Shown here one piece after another: positions 36,159-47,392 of a stretch of 64,000 nucleotides of DNA; within the stretch, counting starts at the first letter, position 1, and every line of letters begins with the position of its first letter. The stretch comes from Streptomyces sp. DI166. GTDB lineage: Bacteria; Actinomycetota; Actinomycetes; Streptomycetales; Streptomycetaceae. The stretch lies in contig NZ_FLSP01000007.1 of the NCBI RefSeq assembly GCF_900091315.1, positions 62,001 to 126,000 of the forward strand, written 5' to 3'. The notes beneath the pieces were generated by a model. That model saw only the letters and a list, made by a program, of their open reading frames with translations, was not told the DNA's origin and did no database searches. The position numbers were made by a program, and so were the translations under genes.

Positions 36159-37514
36159 TCAGGACCGTCTGCGACCGAGGTGCTTGCGGGTCCATTCCAC
36201 GGCGTCCGCGTACCGCGCCTCCGCGCCGTGCCGGGTCGGGGCGTAGTACTCGCGGTCCTTCAGGGCGTCCGGGGCGTACTGCTGCTCGGCGATGCCCTCG
36301 GGCAGGTCGTGCGGGTACACATAGCCCTGCGCGTGCCCGAGCTTGGCGGCGCCCTTGTAGTGCCCGTCGCGCAGATGCGGCGGCACGGACCCGGCCAGCC
36401 CCTTGCGTACGTCCTCCAGGGCGGCGCCGATGGCGGTGGTCGCGGAGTTGGACTTCGGGGCCAGCGCGAGGGCGATGGTGGCGTGGCTGAGGGTGAGCGC
36501 GGCCTCCGGGAAGCCGATCATGGCGACGGCCTGGGCGGCGGCGACCGCGATGGGCAGGGCGTTGGGATCGGCGAGACCGATGTCCTCGCTGGCGGAGATC
36601 ATCAGACGGCGGGCGATGAACCGGGGGTCCTCGCCGGCCTCGATCATCCGGGCCAGGTAGTGCAGGGCGGCATCGACGTCGGAGCCCCGGATGGACTTGA
36701 TCAGGGCGCTGGCGACGTCGTAGTGCTGGTCGCCGTCGCGGTCGTACTTCACCGCGGCCCGGTCGACGGTCTGTTCCAGGGTCTGCAGGCTGATCTCGCT
36801 CTCGCCCTGGTCCAGGGCGGCCCCGGCGGCGGCCTCCAGGGCGGTCAGGGCGCGGCGGGCGTCCCCGCCGGCGATCCGCAGCAGGTGCTCCTCGGTGTCC
36901 TCGGGGAGGCCGACGGCGCCCTTCAGTCCGCGCTCGTCGTCCAGCGCCCGGCGCAGCAGGCCCCGGACGTCGTCGTCGGTGAGGGGTTCGAGGGTGAGCA
37001 GCAGGGAGCGGGAGAGCAGCGGGGAGATCACCGAGAAGTACGGGTTCTCGGTGGTCGCCGCGATCAGGGTCACCCAGCGGTTCTCCACCGCCGGGAGCAG
37101 GGAGTCCTGCTGGGCCTTGCTGAAGCGGTGGATCTCGTCGAGGAAGAGGACGGTCTCCTTGCCGAAGCCGCCGGTGGCGCGGCGGGCGCCCTCGATGACG
37201 GCGCGGACCTCCTTGACGCCCGCGGTGATCGCGGACAGCTCCACGAACCGCTTGTTGGTGGCCTTGGAGACCACGTACGCGAGCGTCGTCTTGCCGGTGC
37301 CGGGCGGACCCCAGAGGATCACCGAGGAGGGTCCGGCGGGGCCGCCGCCGGACTCGCCGACCAGTCTGCGCAGGGGTGAGCCGGGCTTGAGCAGGTGCTG
37401 CTGGCCCACCACCTCGTCGAGGGTGCGCGGGCGCATCCGGACGGCCAGGGGGCTGGCGGCCGGGTCCTTCTCCTGGCGCTCTTCCGCCGCGGCGGTGAAC
37501 AGGTCGGGCTCCAC
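36159..37514 (-). CDS. rarA: Replication-associated recombination protein RarA (MgsA)
   Basis: A clamp-loader-like AAA+ ATPase acting at stalled forks. 451 residues. It opens [21 protein letters not shown], then [21 protein letters not shown] (22-42). Walker A GPPGTGKT is at 69-76, Walker [10 protein letters not shown] at 123-131, and sensor 1 [10 protein letters not shown] follows. The C-terminal tetramerisation region contains [20 protein letters not shown] and [11 protein letters not shown]. The GTG start is at 37514. It is co-directional with the VKOR gene, 44 bases away. Confidence 0.96.
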   Translation of the reverse strand: MEPDLFTAAAEERQEKDPAASPLAVRMRPRTLDEVVGQQHLLKPGSPLRRLVGESGGGPAGPSSVILWGPPGTGKTTLAYVVSKATNKRFVELSAITAGVKEVRAVIEGARRATGGFGKETVLFLDEIHRFSKAQQDSLLPAVENRWVTLIAATTENPYFSVISPLLSRSLLLTLEPLTDDDVRGLLRRALDDERGLKGAVGLPEDTEEHLLRIAGGDARRALTALEAAAGAALDQGESEISLQTLEQTVDRAAVKYDRDGDQHYDVASALIKSIRGSDVDAALHYLARMIEAGEDPRFIARRLMISASEDIGLADPNALPIAVAAAQAVAMIGFPEAALTLSHATIALALAPKSNSATTAIGAALEDVRKGLAGSVPPHLRDGHYKGAAKLGHAQGYVYPHDLPEGIAEQQYAPDALKDREYYAPTRHGAEARYADAVEWTRKHLGRRRS

Positions 37515-37558
37515 GTCTGAAACCCTAAATCACGGCACTGACAAACCCTCCGGGCCGG

Positions 37559-38215
37559 TCAGCTCGTCCAGAAGTCCCACCAGCGGGTCAGGATCAGCAT
37601 GCCGATGATGCCGATGTGCAGTACCGGCATCACCCAGGTGAACTCGCCGAAGAAGCTCTTCAGCCAGCTCGGTGCCGGAAGGAAGCCCTGGCGGATGTTG
37701 AACGAGGTCACGTACCAGAACATGATGATCGTCGCGACCCAGGCCAGGGAGCACCACAGGCACAGGGCGTTGATGCGGTACAGCGACTGGAACATCAGCC
37801 AGGCGCAGAAACAGACGCCGAAGAGGGTGCCGGCGTTGAAGGTGAGCCAGTACCAGCGCGGGAAGGTGGCGCGGGTGAGCAGGCTGACGCCGACGCAGAT
37901 GACGATGCCGTAGGCGACGAGGCCGAGCATCGGGTTGGGGAAGCCGAAGACCGAGGCCTGGTCGCTCTCCATGACGCTGCCGCAGGAGACGACGGGGTTC
38001 AGGCTGCACCCGGGGACGAAGGTCTTGCCCTCGACCTTGGCCTCCAGCAGCTTGAACTTGTCGATCGTGATGACCCAGGCCGCGAGCAGTCCGGCGGCGC
38101 CGGTGATCATCAGCATCAGCGCGAAGGCGGTACTGCCGCCTTCCTTGCGCGGCGCCTCGGCGATGCGCTCCGGTTCGGGCTCTGTGGAGACGTCCTTCAC
38201 TGTCGTCTTGCTCAT
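37559..38215 (-). CDS. Vitamin K epoxide reductase (VKOR) family membrane oxidoreductase
   Basis: Bacterial VKOR proteins re-oxidise a DsbA-like partner using quinone and so drive disulfide formation outside the membrane. 218 residues from the ATG at 38215. Four to five membrane helices are visible (about 30-50, 95-115, 122-142, 148-170, 190-212). The loop cysteines C70 and C78 (VPGCSLNPVVSCGS) and the active-site CLWC (C152 and C155) are all present, so the protein looks functional. No thioredoxin-like partner domain is fused. It lies between rarA and hisS. A Cys-rich extracytoplasmic cyclophilin is encoded 2.5 kb away. Confidence 0.92.
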   Translation of the reverse strand: MSKTTVKDVSTEPEPERIAEAPRKEGGSTAFALMLMITGAAGLLAAWVITIDKFKLLEAKVEGKTFVPGCSLNPVVSCGSVMESDQASVFGFPNPMLGLVAYGIVICVGVSLLTRATFPRWYWLTFNAGTLFGVCFCAWLMFQSLYRINALCLWCSLAWVATIIMFWYVTSFNIRQGFLPAPSWLKSFFGEFTWVMPVLHIGIIGMLILTRWWDFWTS

Positions 38216-38465
38216 CACGCCGATTCCGTCTGTTGGGGGGTGGGGGCCTTCTTCGAGCAGGGGCCATTGTGCCGCACCCGGAGCCCTTTCCACCGTTCGG
38301 TGGACATAAGGACGTACGGACGACGGCCCCCGGGCGTTCGGCGCGCTGGCGGGCGGATCTGCGGCTGCGGCGGACCCGGCGCACGGCACGCGGGCGTGCC
38401 CGGATGTCCGGAAATCAACGGGAAGGATGACGCCCGGGCCGCGGAGTTGACGGGCGCGCGCACGA

Positions 38466-38497
38466 CGAAGGCGCCGGGCGGGTGCCCGGCGCCTTCG
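38466..38497 (-). terminator. Terminator after hisS
   Basis: CGAAGGCGCCGGGC (38466-38479) pairs with GCCCGGCGCCTTCG (38484-38497), 14 base pairs with a 4-base loop, 13 bases after the hisS stop. Confidence 0.8.
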
Positions 38498-38510
38498 GTC
38501 CACGCGGCTG

Positions 38511-39773
38511 TCAGCCGAGCTTGGACTCCAGCTCCGCCACGATCTCGTTCACGCCGATCGCCACCTGCTCGCCGGACTCCATGTCCTTGAGCTGGACGAC
38601 GCCCTCGGCGAGGTCGCGCTCGCCGGCGATGACCGCGTAGCGGGCACCGCTGCGGTTGGCGCTCTTCATGGCGCTCTTCAGGCCCTTGACGCCGAAGGAG
38701 AAGTCCGCCGCGACGCCGTTTCGGCGCAGCTCGGTGACCTTCGCGAACAGCACACGCCGGGCCTCCTCGCTGAGCGGCACCGCGAACACGCTGGTGGTGG
38801 AGGGCAGTTCGAGCTCGATTCCCTCCGCCTCCAGGGCGAGGACCGTGCGGTCGACGCCGAGGGCCCAGCCGACGGACGGCAGCGCGGGGCCGCCGATCAT
38901 CTCGGACAGGCCGTCGTAGCGGCCGCCGCCGCCCACCGCGGACTGCGAGCCCAGACCGTCGTGGACGAACTCGAAGGTGGTGCGGGTGTAGTAGTCCAGA
39001 CCGCGCACCAGCTTGGGGTCGTCCTCGAAGGAAACCCCCGCGGCCGTGATCAGCTCACGGACCTCCTCGTGGTACGCCTTGCAGGCGTCGCACAGGTAGT
39101 CGCGCAGCAGCGGGGCGTCGCCGAGCTGCTTCTGGACCGACTCGCGCTTGTCGTCCAGGACGCGCAGCGGGTTGATCTCGGCCCGGCGCAGGGTGTCCTC
39201 GTCGAGGTCCAGGCCGCGCAGGAAGTCCTGGAGCGCGGCCCGGTAGACGGGGCGGCACTCCTTGTCGCCGAGGCTGTTGAGCAGGATGCGGAAGTTGCTC
39301 AGGCCCAGCGAGCGGTACGCCTGGTCGGCCAGGATGATCAGCTCGGCGTCCAGCGCCGGGTCCTCGGCGCCGATCGCCTCGGCGCCGACCTGGGAGAAGT
39401 GCCGGTAACGGCCCTTCTGGGGGCGCTCGTAGCGGTACTGCGAGCCCGAGTACCAGACCTTCACCGGCAGGTTGCCCGCCTTGTGCAGGTTGGCCTCCAG
39501 CACCGCGCGCAGTACCGGCGCCGTGGTCTCCGGGCGCAGGGCGAGCCGGTCGCCGCCCTTGGTCTCGAAGACGTACATCTCCTTGGTGACGATGTCGGTG
39601 GACTCACCGACACCGCGCGCGAACAGCTCGACGTTCTCGAAACCGGGGGTCTCGATGTAGCCGTAGCCGGAGTTGCGCAGGGGCGCGGCGATGGCCTCGC
39701 GCACCGCCAGGAACTTCGCGGAGTCGGGCGGCAGCAGGTCGTACGTGCCCTTGGGGGCCTTGAAGGTGCTCAC
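38511..39773 (-). CDS. hisS: Histidyl-tRNA synthetase
   Basis: Charges tRNA(His). 420 residues, class II. It starts [21 protein letters not shown]. Motif 2 is in [23 protein letters not shown], and the histidine-binding signatures [21 protein letters not shown] and [11 protein letters not shown] follow. The anticodon-binding domain covers the last 90 residues. Twelve bases separate it from the upstream MBL hydrolase gene, so the two are probably one transcript, ended by the stem-loop at 38466-38497. Confidence 0.97.
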   Translation of the reverse strand: MSTFKAPKGTYDLLPPDSAKFLAVREAIAAPLRNSGYGYIETPGFENVELFARGVGESTDIVTKEMYVFETKGGDRLALRPETTAPVLRAVLEANLHKAGNLPVKVWYSGSQYRYERPQKGRYRHFSQVGAEAIGAEDPALDAELIILADQAYRSLGLSNFRILLNSLGDKECRPVYRAALQDFLRGLDLDEDTLRRAEINPLRVLDDKRESVQKQLGDAPLLRDYLCDACKAYHEEVRELITAAGVSFEDDPKLVRGLDYYTRTTFEFVHDGLGSQSAVGGGGRYDGLSEMIGGPALPSVGWALGVDRTVLALEAEGIELELPSTTSVFAVPLSEEARRVLFAKVTELRRNGVAADFSFGVKGLKSAMKSANRSGARYAVIAGERDLAEGVVQLKDMESGEQVAIGVNEIVAELESKLG

Positions 39774-39785
39774 GGAAGTCTCTCG

Positions 39786-40499
39786 TCACATTCCTCGTCG
39801 GGGAGGGGTGTCCACACCCGCTCCCTGGCCGGCGGCCACCTGCCGCAGATACGGGTTGGTGGCGCGCTCCTGGCCGATGGTCGTCTGGGGGCCGTGGCCG
39901 GACAGCACCACGGTCGAGTCGTCGAGCGGCAGGCACACGCGGGCCAGCGAGTCGAGCATCTCGGCCATGTCACCGCCGGGCAGGTCGGTGCGTCCGATGG
40001 AGCCGGCGAACAGCAGGTCGCCCGAGAACAGGATCGGCGGGATGTCCGCCGCCTCGGGCAGGCCGAAGGTCACCGACCCCTTGGTATGGCCCGGCGCATG
40101 GGCGACGGACAGTTCCAGGCCCGCCAGCTCCAGCTGCGCGCCGTCGGTCAGCTCCTTGACGTCGTCCGGCTCCCCGATGGTCAGCTCGCCCATCAGCGGC
40201 ATACCGATGGACCGGCCGAGCGCCTTCTCCGGGTCGCTCATCATGTACCGGTCCTCGGGGTGGATCCAGGCCGGTACGTCGTGCGCGCCGCAGACGGGGA
40301 CGACCGAGGCCACGTGGTCGATGTGGCCGTGGGTGAGGACGACGGCGACGGGCTTGAGGCGATGCTTCCTGATCGCTTCCGCGACTCCGTCGGCGGCCTG
40401 GTGACCGGGGTCGATGATCACGCACTCCTCACCCGCGGCCGGGGCGACGAGGTAACAGTTCGTCCCCCAGGCCCCGGCGGGGAACCCGGCAATGAGCAC
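39786..40499 (-). CDS. Metallo-beta-lactamase fold hydrolase (glyoxalase II-like)
   Basis: 237 residues from the GTG at 40499 (VLIAGFPAGAWGTNCYLVAP), which follows AAGGACGATC. The zinc motif THGHIDH is at 56-62, followed by the third His in VAHAPGHTKGSVTF, the bridging Asp in FSGDLLFAGSIGRTDLPGGD and the last His in VLSGHGPQTTIG, so both metal sites are complete. This is the glyoxalase II/hydroxyacylglutathione hydrolase-like branch. In mycothiol-using actinobacteria the natural substrate is uncertain. It is the first gene of a two-gene unit with hisS and matches the mycobacterial order. Confidence 0.9.
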   Translation of the reverse strand: MLIAGFPAGAWGTNCYLVAPAAGEECVIIDPGHQAADGVAEAIRKHRLKPVAVVLTHGHIDHVASVVPVCGAHDVPAWIHPEDRYMMSDPEKALGRSIGMPLMGELTIGEPDDVKELTDGAQLELAGLELSVAHAPGHTKGSVTFGLPEAADIPPILFSGDLLFAGSIGRTDLPGGDMAEMLDSLARVCLPLDDSTVVLSGHGPQTTIGQERATNPYLRQVAAGQGAGVDTPPRRGM

Positions 40500-40680
40500 G
40501 ATCGTCCTTCGTTTGTGTCGGTTCGGGTGACAAGTCGTTGGGCTGCGCCTGAGGTCAGAGCCTACCGGCGCTGCCGATTCCTCAGCGAACCCATATACGG
40601 TACGGGGCACACGCAGACGGTCGGCTCACCGGGCGCACCCGCCCCGGTCGACGCATACAGACGCTTGAGGAGACAACCCC

Positions 40681-41529
40681 GTGGTCAGCCAGGAACAGCG
40701 GCGGCGTCAGCTCGCCCGGGAGAAGTTCTTGCGGCAGCAGCAGCGGCGCACGGAGGCGCGGCGCAAGTCACGTACACGCAACGCGGTGATCGCGTCGGCG
40801 CTCGGTGTCGTCCTCATCGGCAGCCTCGGGCTCTACACGGCGGGCGCCTTCGACGGGGACGACTCCAAGTCGAACGCGGGCGCGGAGGTCACCCCGAGCG
40901 CCACGCCGACCAGCAAGGCGCCGGACCCGTGCGAGAAGCCGGCCAAGGGCAAGGTCGAGACCATGAGCTGGAAGAAGGAACCGGCCATGACCATCGACAA
41001 GTCCGCGAAGTACACGATGAAGCTGGACACCACGTGCGGTGAGATCGACATAGCGCTCAAGGCCGCGGCCGCCCCGCACACGGTCAATTCGTTCAACTTC
41101 CTGGTGAACAAGGGCTACTTGGACCACACCAAGTGCCACCGGCTGACGGACAGCAGTATCTGGGTCCTGCAGTGCGGCGACCCGACGGCCACCGGCAGTG
41201 GCGGTCCGGGCTACACGATCCCGGACGAGAACCTGAAGGACGAGGACATCAAGGGCGACGTGTACCCGGCGGGCACGGTCGCGATGGCCAACCAGTTCAA
41301 CGCCCAGACCGGTGAGGGCAAGGACTCCGGCGGCAGCCAGTTCTTCCTCGTCTACCAGGACAGTCCGCTGCCGGCCAACTACACCCCGTTCGGCACCGTG
41401 TCCAAGGACGGGATGAAGGTTCTGAAGAAGCTCGCCGCCGCCGGAGCGCAGGCTCCGGACCCCGCGACGGGCAACACGGCGCCCAACGCGACCGTGGTGA
41501 TCAACAAGGCAACTGTCACCAAATCCTGA
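40681..41529 (+). CDS. Extracytoplasmic cyclophilin-type peptidyl-prolyl isomerase
   Basis: 282 residues from the GTG at 40681, preceded by GAGGAGACAACCCC. A basic, Gln/Arg-rich N-terminus (1-34) leads to a membrane anchor (about 35-55, AVIASALGVVLIGSLGLYTAG), a Ser/Thr/Pro linker and the cyclophilin domain from about 105. The core is recognisable (TCGEIDIALKAAAAPHTVNSF, GGPGYTIPDE, KDSGGSQFFLVYQDS, PFGTV). R154 of the FHR motif is kept (as CHR), but the surrounding FMVQGGD is WVLQCGD, and the late His is Tyr. Four cysteines (84, 119, 152, 165) could form disulfides. A candidate -10 (TACGGT near 40596) lies about 80 bases upstream. Confidence 0.88.
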   Translation: MVSQEQRRRQLAREKFLRQQQRRTEARRKSRTRNAVIASALGVVLIGSLGLYTAGAFDGDDSKSNAGAEVTPSATPTSKAPDPCEKPAKGKVETMSWKKEPAMTIDKSAKYTMKLDTTCGEIDIALKAAAAPHTVNSFNFLVNKGYLDHTKCHRLTDSSIWVLQCGDPTATGSGGPGYTIPDENLKDEDIKGDVYPAGTVAMANQFNAQTGEGKDSGGSQFFLVYQDSPLPANYTPFGTVSKDGMKVLKKLAAAGAQAPDPATGNTAPNATVVINKATVTKS

Positions 41530-41614
41530 CCCCCCAACTGCGAAATTTCGGTCGCGCGGGATGCGGACAGGCAACCCGCCGGTCGCCTATGTTGGCCGTG
41601 ACGAAACTGTGGAC

Positions 41615-41649
41615 GATGCCCGGGGGCGCTGAAGCCCCGCGCAGGCATC
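41615..41649. terminator. Stem-loop between the cyclophilin and DUF349 genes
   Basis: GATGCC (41615-41620) pairs with GGCATC (41644-41649), and an inner GGGGC (41623-41627) pairs with GCCCC (41634-41638). It lies 86 bases after the cyclophilin stop and just ahead of the GGAGGAGG ribosome binding site of the next gene, so it is either a terminator or a leader structure. Confidence 0.45.
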
Positions 41650-41665
41650 ATGTGGAGGAGGCGCT

Positions 41666-42895
41666 GTGAGCAGCGACCCGTGGGGCCGCGTCGACGAGAC
41701 GGGGACCGTGTACGTGCGTACGGCCGACGGCGAGCAGGTCGTCGGTTCCTGGCAGGCGGGCTCCCCCGAGGAGGCGTTGGCCTACTTCGAGCGCAAGTAC
41801 GAGGGCCTGGTTGTCGAGATCGGCCTCCTCGAAAAGCGAGTGAAAACCACCGACCTGTCCGCCAAGGACGCGATGGCGGCGATCGACCACATCCGTGAGC
41901 AGGTCGACGCGCATCACGCGGTCGGTGATCTGGACGCCCTGCGGCAGCGTCTGGACCGGCTCGTGGAACTGGTCGAGAAGCGGCGCGAGGAGCGCAAGCA
42001 GCAGCGGGCCAAGCAGTCCGACGAGGCCCGCCACGCCAAGGAGGCGCTGGTCGCCGAGGCGGAGGAGCTGGCCCAGTCCGACCAGTGGCGGGCGGCCGGT
42101 GAGCGGCTGCGGGCGCTGGTGGACACCTGGAAGGGGCTGCCGCGGCTGGACCGCAAGTCCGACGACGAGCTGTGGCACCGCTTCTCGCACGCGCGCTCGG
42201 CGTTCTCCAAGCGGCGCAAGGCGCACTTCGCGGCGCTGGACGCGCAGCGCGAGGAGGCCCGCAGGACCAAGGAGCGGCTGGTCGCCGAGGCCGAGGCGCT
42301 GTCCGGGTCGACGGACTGGGGTCCGACGGCCGCGCGCTACCGCGAGCTGATGGCGGAGTGGAAGGCCGCGGGCCGTGCCCAGCGCGAGCACGAGGACGAT
42401 CTGTGGAACCGCTTCCGCGGCGCCCAGGACGTGTTCTTCGCGGCGCGCAGCGCGGTCTTCGCCGAGCGTGACGCCGAGCAGGCCGAGAACCTGAAGCTGA
42501 AGGAGGAGCTGGCCCAGGAGGCCGAGAAGATCCTCCCGGTGACGGATCTGAAGGCCGCGCGGGCCGCGTTCCGGCAGATCAACGAGCGCTGGGAGGCCAT
42601 CGGCCATGTGCCGCGGGACGCCCGCCCGAAGGTCGAGGGCCGGATGCACGCCGTGGAGCGGGCGATCCAGGAGGCCGAGGAGGCCGAGTGGCGCCGCACC
42701 AACCCGGAGGCACGCGCGCGTGCCGAGGGTCTGACGGGGCAGCTCCAGGCGGCCGTGGACAAGCTCAAGGGCCAGATCGAGCAGGCCCGCGCCCAGGGCA
42801 ACAACGCCAAGGCGGAGAAGCTGGAGCGGGAGCTTGAGGGCCGCCAGGCCCTGCTGGACCAGGCCCTGAAGGGCCTCCAGGAGTTCGGCGGCTGA
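41666..42895 (+). CDS. DUF349 repeat protein
   Basis: 409 residues from the GTG at 41666, preceded by TGGAGGAGGCGCT. After a short beta-rich start (VYVRTADGEQVVGSWQAGS) the protein is almost entirely charged alpha helix. Several DUF349 units are visible with the recurring pattern of a Trp followed by AA or GLP and an aromatic-Arg-Phe box: ERLRALVDTWKGLPRL, DDELWHRFSHARSAF, YRELMAEWKAAGRA, DDLWNRFRGAQDVFF, INERWEAIGHVPRD. The end is a coiled coil (LKGQIEQARAQGNNAKAEKLE). Proteins of this kind are linked in some bacteria to nucleoid, cell wall or ribosome stress, but the role here is unknown. It converges with relA. Confidence 0.9.
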   Translation: MSSDPWGRVDETGTVYVRTADGEQVVGSWQAGSPEEALAYFERKYEGLVVEIGLLEKRVKTTDLSAKDAMAAIDHIREQVDAHHAVGDLDALRQRLDRLVELVEKRREERKQQRAKQSDEARHAKEALVAEAEELAQSDQWRAAGERLRALVDTWKGLPRLDRKSDDELWHRFSHARSAFSKRRKAHFAALDAQREEARRTKERLVAEAEALSGSTDWGPTAARYRELMAEWKAAGRAQREHEDDLWNRFRGAQDVFFAARSAVFAERDAEQAENLKLKEELAQEAEKILPVTDLKAARAAFRQINERWEAIGHVPRDARPKVEGRMHAVERAIQEAEEAEWRRTNPEARARAEGLTGQLQAAVDKLKGQIEQARAQGNNAKAEKLERELEGRQALLDQALKGLQEFGG

Positions 42896-42911
42896 GCGGA
42901 CCGGATGAGGA

Positions 42912-42945
42912 GAAGGGCCCCGCACCCTGAGGTGCGGGGCCCTTC
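42912..42945. terminator. Bidirectional terminator between DUF349 gene and relA
   Basis: GAAGGGCCCCGCACC (42912-42926) pairs with GGTGCGGGGCCCTTC (42931-42945), 15 base pairs with a CTGA loop. It lies between two convergent stops (42895 and 42955). Confidence 0.85.
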
Positions 42946-42954
42946 TGCGTGGTC

Positions 42955-45495
<2,541 letters not shown>

Positions 45496-45686
45496 GAGGG
45501 CTCCTCGTGCGCGATCCGGGTCCCCCGGTCAGGCTCCGGAGACCCCATGGTAGCGATCCTGCGCCCGAGGATCGCCTTCAGGCCGTTGTGAGGCCTGTAC
45601 ACCGGGGAAACGCGAGGGGGGCCGTACGCGATTCCCACCAGGCGTCCGGCACCTCAGGAGCGACGGGATGGGGCCGCGGCAGCACG

Positions 45687-45720
45687 ACGCCCCGCGTCCC
45701 TCAAGGGCGGCGCGGGGCGT
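45687..45720 (-). terminator. Stem-loop after apt
   Basis: ACGCCCCGCG (45687-45696) pairs with CGCGGGGCGT (45711-45720), 10 base pairs with a 14-base loop, 28 bases after the apt stop and between apt and relA. Confidence 0.6.
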
Positions 45721-45748
45721 ACGTGGGTGTACTGGGATGTATGGGCGC

Positions 45749-46288
45749 TCAGATCGTGAGCAACGCCTCCAGCGGGGCTCCGGCGAGTGCCGGGGCCAGG
45801 CGGTCGCGGCCGCCGAGGAAGCCCAGCTCCATCAGCACGGCGAGGCCCGCGACCTCGGCGCCCGCCCTGCGGATGAGCTGGATCGAGGCCTCGGCGGTGC
45901 CGCCGGTGGCCAGGACGTCGTCGACGACCAGGATCCGGTCCTCGGCGCCCAGGTCCTCGGCGTGCACCTCGATCTCCGCGGAGCCGTACTCCAGGTCGTA
46001 GGCCTGGCTGAGGGTGGCTCCGGGGAGCTTGCCCGCCTTGCGGACCGGGATGAAGCCGAGTCCGGCGCGGACGGCGACGGGGGCGCCGAGGATGAACCCG
46101 CGGGCCTCCAGGCCGACGACCTTGGTGGCGCCGGTGCGCTCGGCGACCTGCGCGAGGCTGTCGGTGAGCACGGTGAACGCCGCCGGGTCCGCCAGGAGCG
46201 GGGTGATGTCCTTGAACATCACGCCCGGCTCCGGGTAGTCCGCCACATCGCGGATGCGGCTGAGCAGCAGCTCCTGCACGTCGGTCAT
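45749..46288 (-). CDS. apt: Adenine phosphoribosyltransferase
   Basis: Salvages adenine to AMP with PRPP. 179 residues from the ATG at 46288. PRPP motif VVDDVLATGGTA is at 121-132. GLEARGFILGAPVAVRAGLGF and PVRKAGKLPG are the substrate-binding parts. The start overlaps the secF stop by four bases, so it is coupled to the Sec genes even though the functions are unrelated. The secD-secF-apt-relA order is shared with other actinobacteria. Confidence 0.96.
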   Translation of the reverse strand: MTDVQELLLSRIRDVADYPEPGVMFKDITPLLADPAAFTVLTDSLAQVAERTGATKVVGLEARGFILGAPVAVRAGLGFIPVRKAGKLPGATLSQAYDLEYGSAEIEVHAEDLGAEDRILVVDDVLATGGTAEASIQLIRRAGAEVAGLAVLMELGFLGGRDRLAPALAGAPLEALLTI

Positions 46289-47391
46289 CGGCGCTTCCCC
46301 GAGGGACGGCCACGGCCCCGGCTGCGGGACGCGGGCTGGGTGCGGGGGCCGACGACCGCGGCCGCTGCGTCGTCGTCCACCTCGTCGGTCAGGGGCTCGT
46401 CGACGGCACCGGCCGGGGCGGACGCGGCCTGCGCCCGCTTGGCCATGACGCGCTTGCGGAGCGCCTTCATCTGCGGCTCGCGCTCCTTGAGGTCGGCGAC
46501 GAGCGGCGTGGCGATGAAGATCGAGGAGTACGCACCGGCCGCGAGGCCGACGAACAGCGACAGCGAGATGTCGTTCAGCATGCCCGCACCGAGGAAGCCG
46601 CCGCCGATGAACAGCAGGCCCGCCACCGGCAGCAGCGCGACCACCGTGGTGTTGATGGAGCGGACCAGGGTGCTGTTGATGGAGCGGTTGGCGACGTCGC
46701 TGTAGGTCCAGCGGGTCTGCTTGGTGATGTCCTTCGTCTGCTCCTTGAGGCTGTCGAAGACGACGACCGTGTCGTAGAGCGAGTAACCGAGGATGGTCAG
46801 CAGACCGATCACCGTGCCCGGGGTGACCTCGAAGCCCACCAGGGCGTAGATACCGACGGTGATGGTGATGTCGTGGATCAGGGCGACGAACGCGGCGAGC
46901 GCCATACGCCACTCGAACGCGATCGCCAGGTAGATCACCACGAGGACCAGGAAGATCCCGAGGCCCTGCCAGGCCTTCTGGGCGATCTGCTCACCCCAGC
47001 TGGGGCCGACCAGCTCGCCGGTGACCTGGTTCTCGTCGACCTTGAGGTCCTTGGCCAGCTCCGCGGAGACCCGGTCCGCCTCCTTGGTCTCGATGCCCGA
47101 GACCTGGATGCGCAGCTTGCCGTCGCCGAGCTTCTGGACGATGGCGTCGTGGCCGGAGGCCTCTTCCGCCCACTCCTGCGCCTGGGAGACGGAGACCTCG
47201 GTCTTCGGGGTGGTGAAGACCGCGCCGCCCTGGAACTCGATGCCCATGTTCAGGCCGCGCACCGCGAGGCCCACGATCGCCGTGATGGTGATCAGGATGG
47301 ACAGGCCGTACCAGATCTTGCGGTTGGCGACGAAGTCGTAGCCGATTTCGCCACGGTGCAGTCGGGCGCCGAGGTTGCCGAGCTTCGACAT
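46285..47391 (-). CDS. secF: Protein translocase subunit SecF
   Basis: With SecD uses the proton gradient to pull exported proteins out of the Sec channel. 368 residues with six predicted membrane helices. It starts MSKLGNLGARLHRGEIGYDFVA. The periplasmic-like first loop contains GIEFQGGAVF (about 51-60), and the conserved inner part has DITITVGIYALVGFEVTPGT and LTILGYSLYDTVVVFDSL. The C-terminal tail is basic (SRGRGRPSGKRR). One base separates it from the secD stop, and it overlaps apt by four bases. Confidence 0.97.
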   Translation of the reverse strand: MSKLGNLGARLHRGEIGYDFVANRKIWYGLSILITITAIVGLAVRGLNMGIEFQGGAVFTTPKTEVSVSQAQEWAEEASGHDAIVQKLGDGKLRIQVSGIETKEADRVSAELAKDLKVDENQVTGELVGPSWGEQIAQKAWQGLGIFLVLVVIYLAIAFEWRMALAAFVALIHDITITVGIYALVGFEVTPGTVIGLLTILGYSLYDTVVVFDSLKEQTKDITKQTRWTYSDVANRSINSTLVRSINTTVVALLPVAGLLFIGGGFLGAGMLNDISLSLFVGLAAGAYSSIFIATPLVADLKEREPQMKALRKRVMAKRAQAASAPAGAVDEPLTDEVDDDAAAAVVGPRTQPASRSRGRGRPSGKRR

Positions 47392-47392
47392 C

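Noticed and set aside
32785..36246. 1153-residue plus-strand open frame over the NB-ARC gene and rpsD
   Set aside because: Different frame of a well-supported NB-ARC/TPR gene; arginine- and glycine-rich without motifs.
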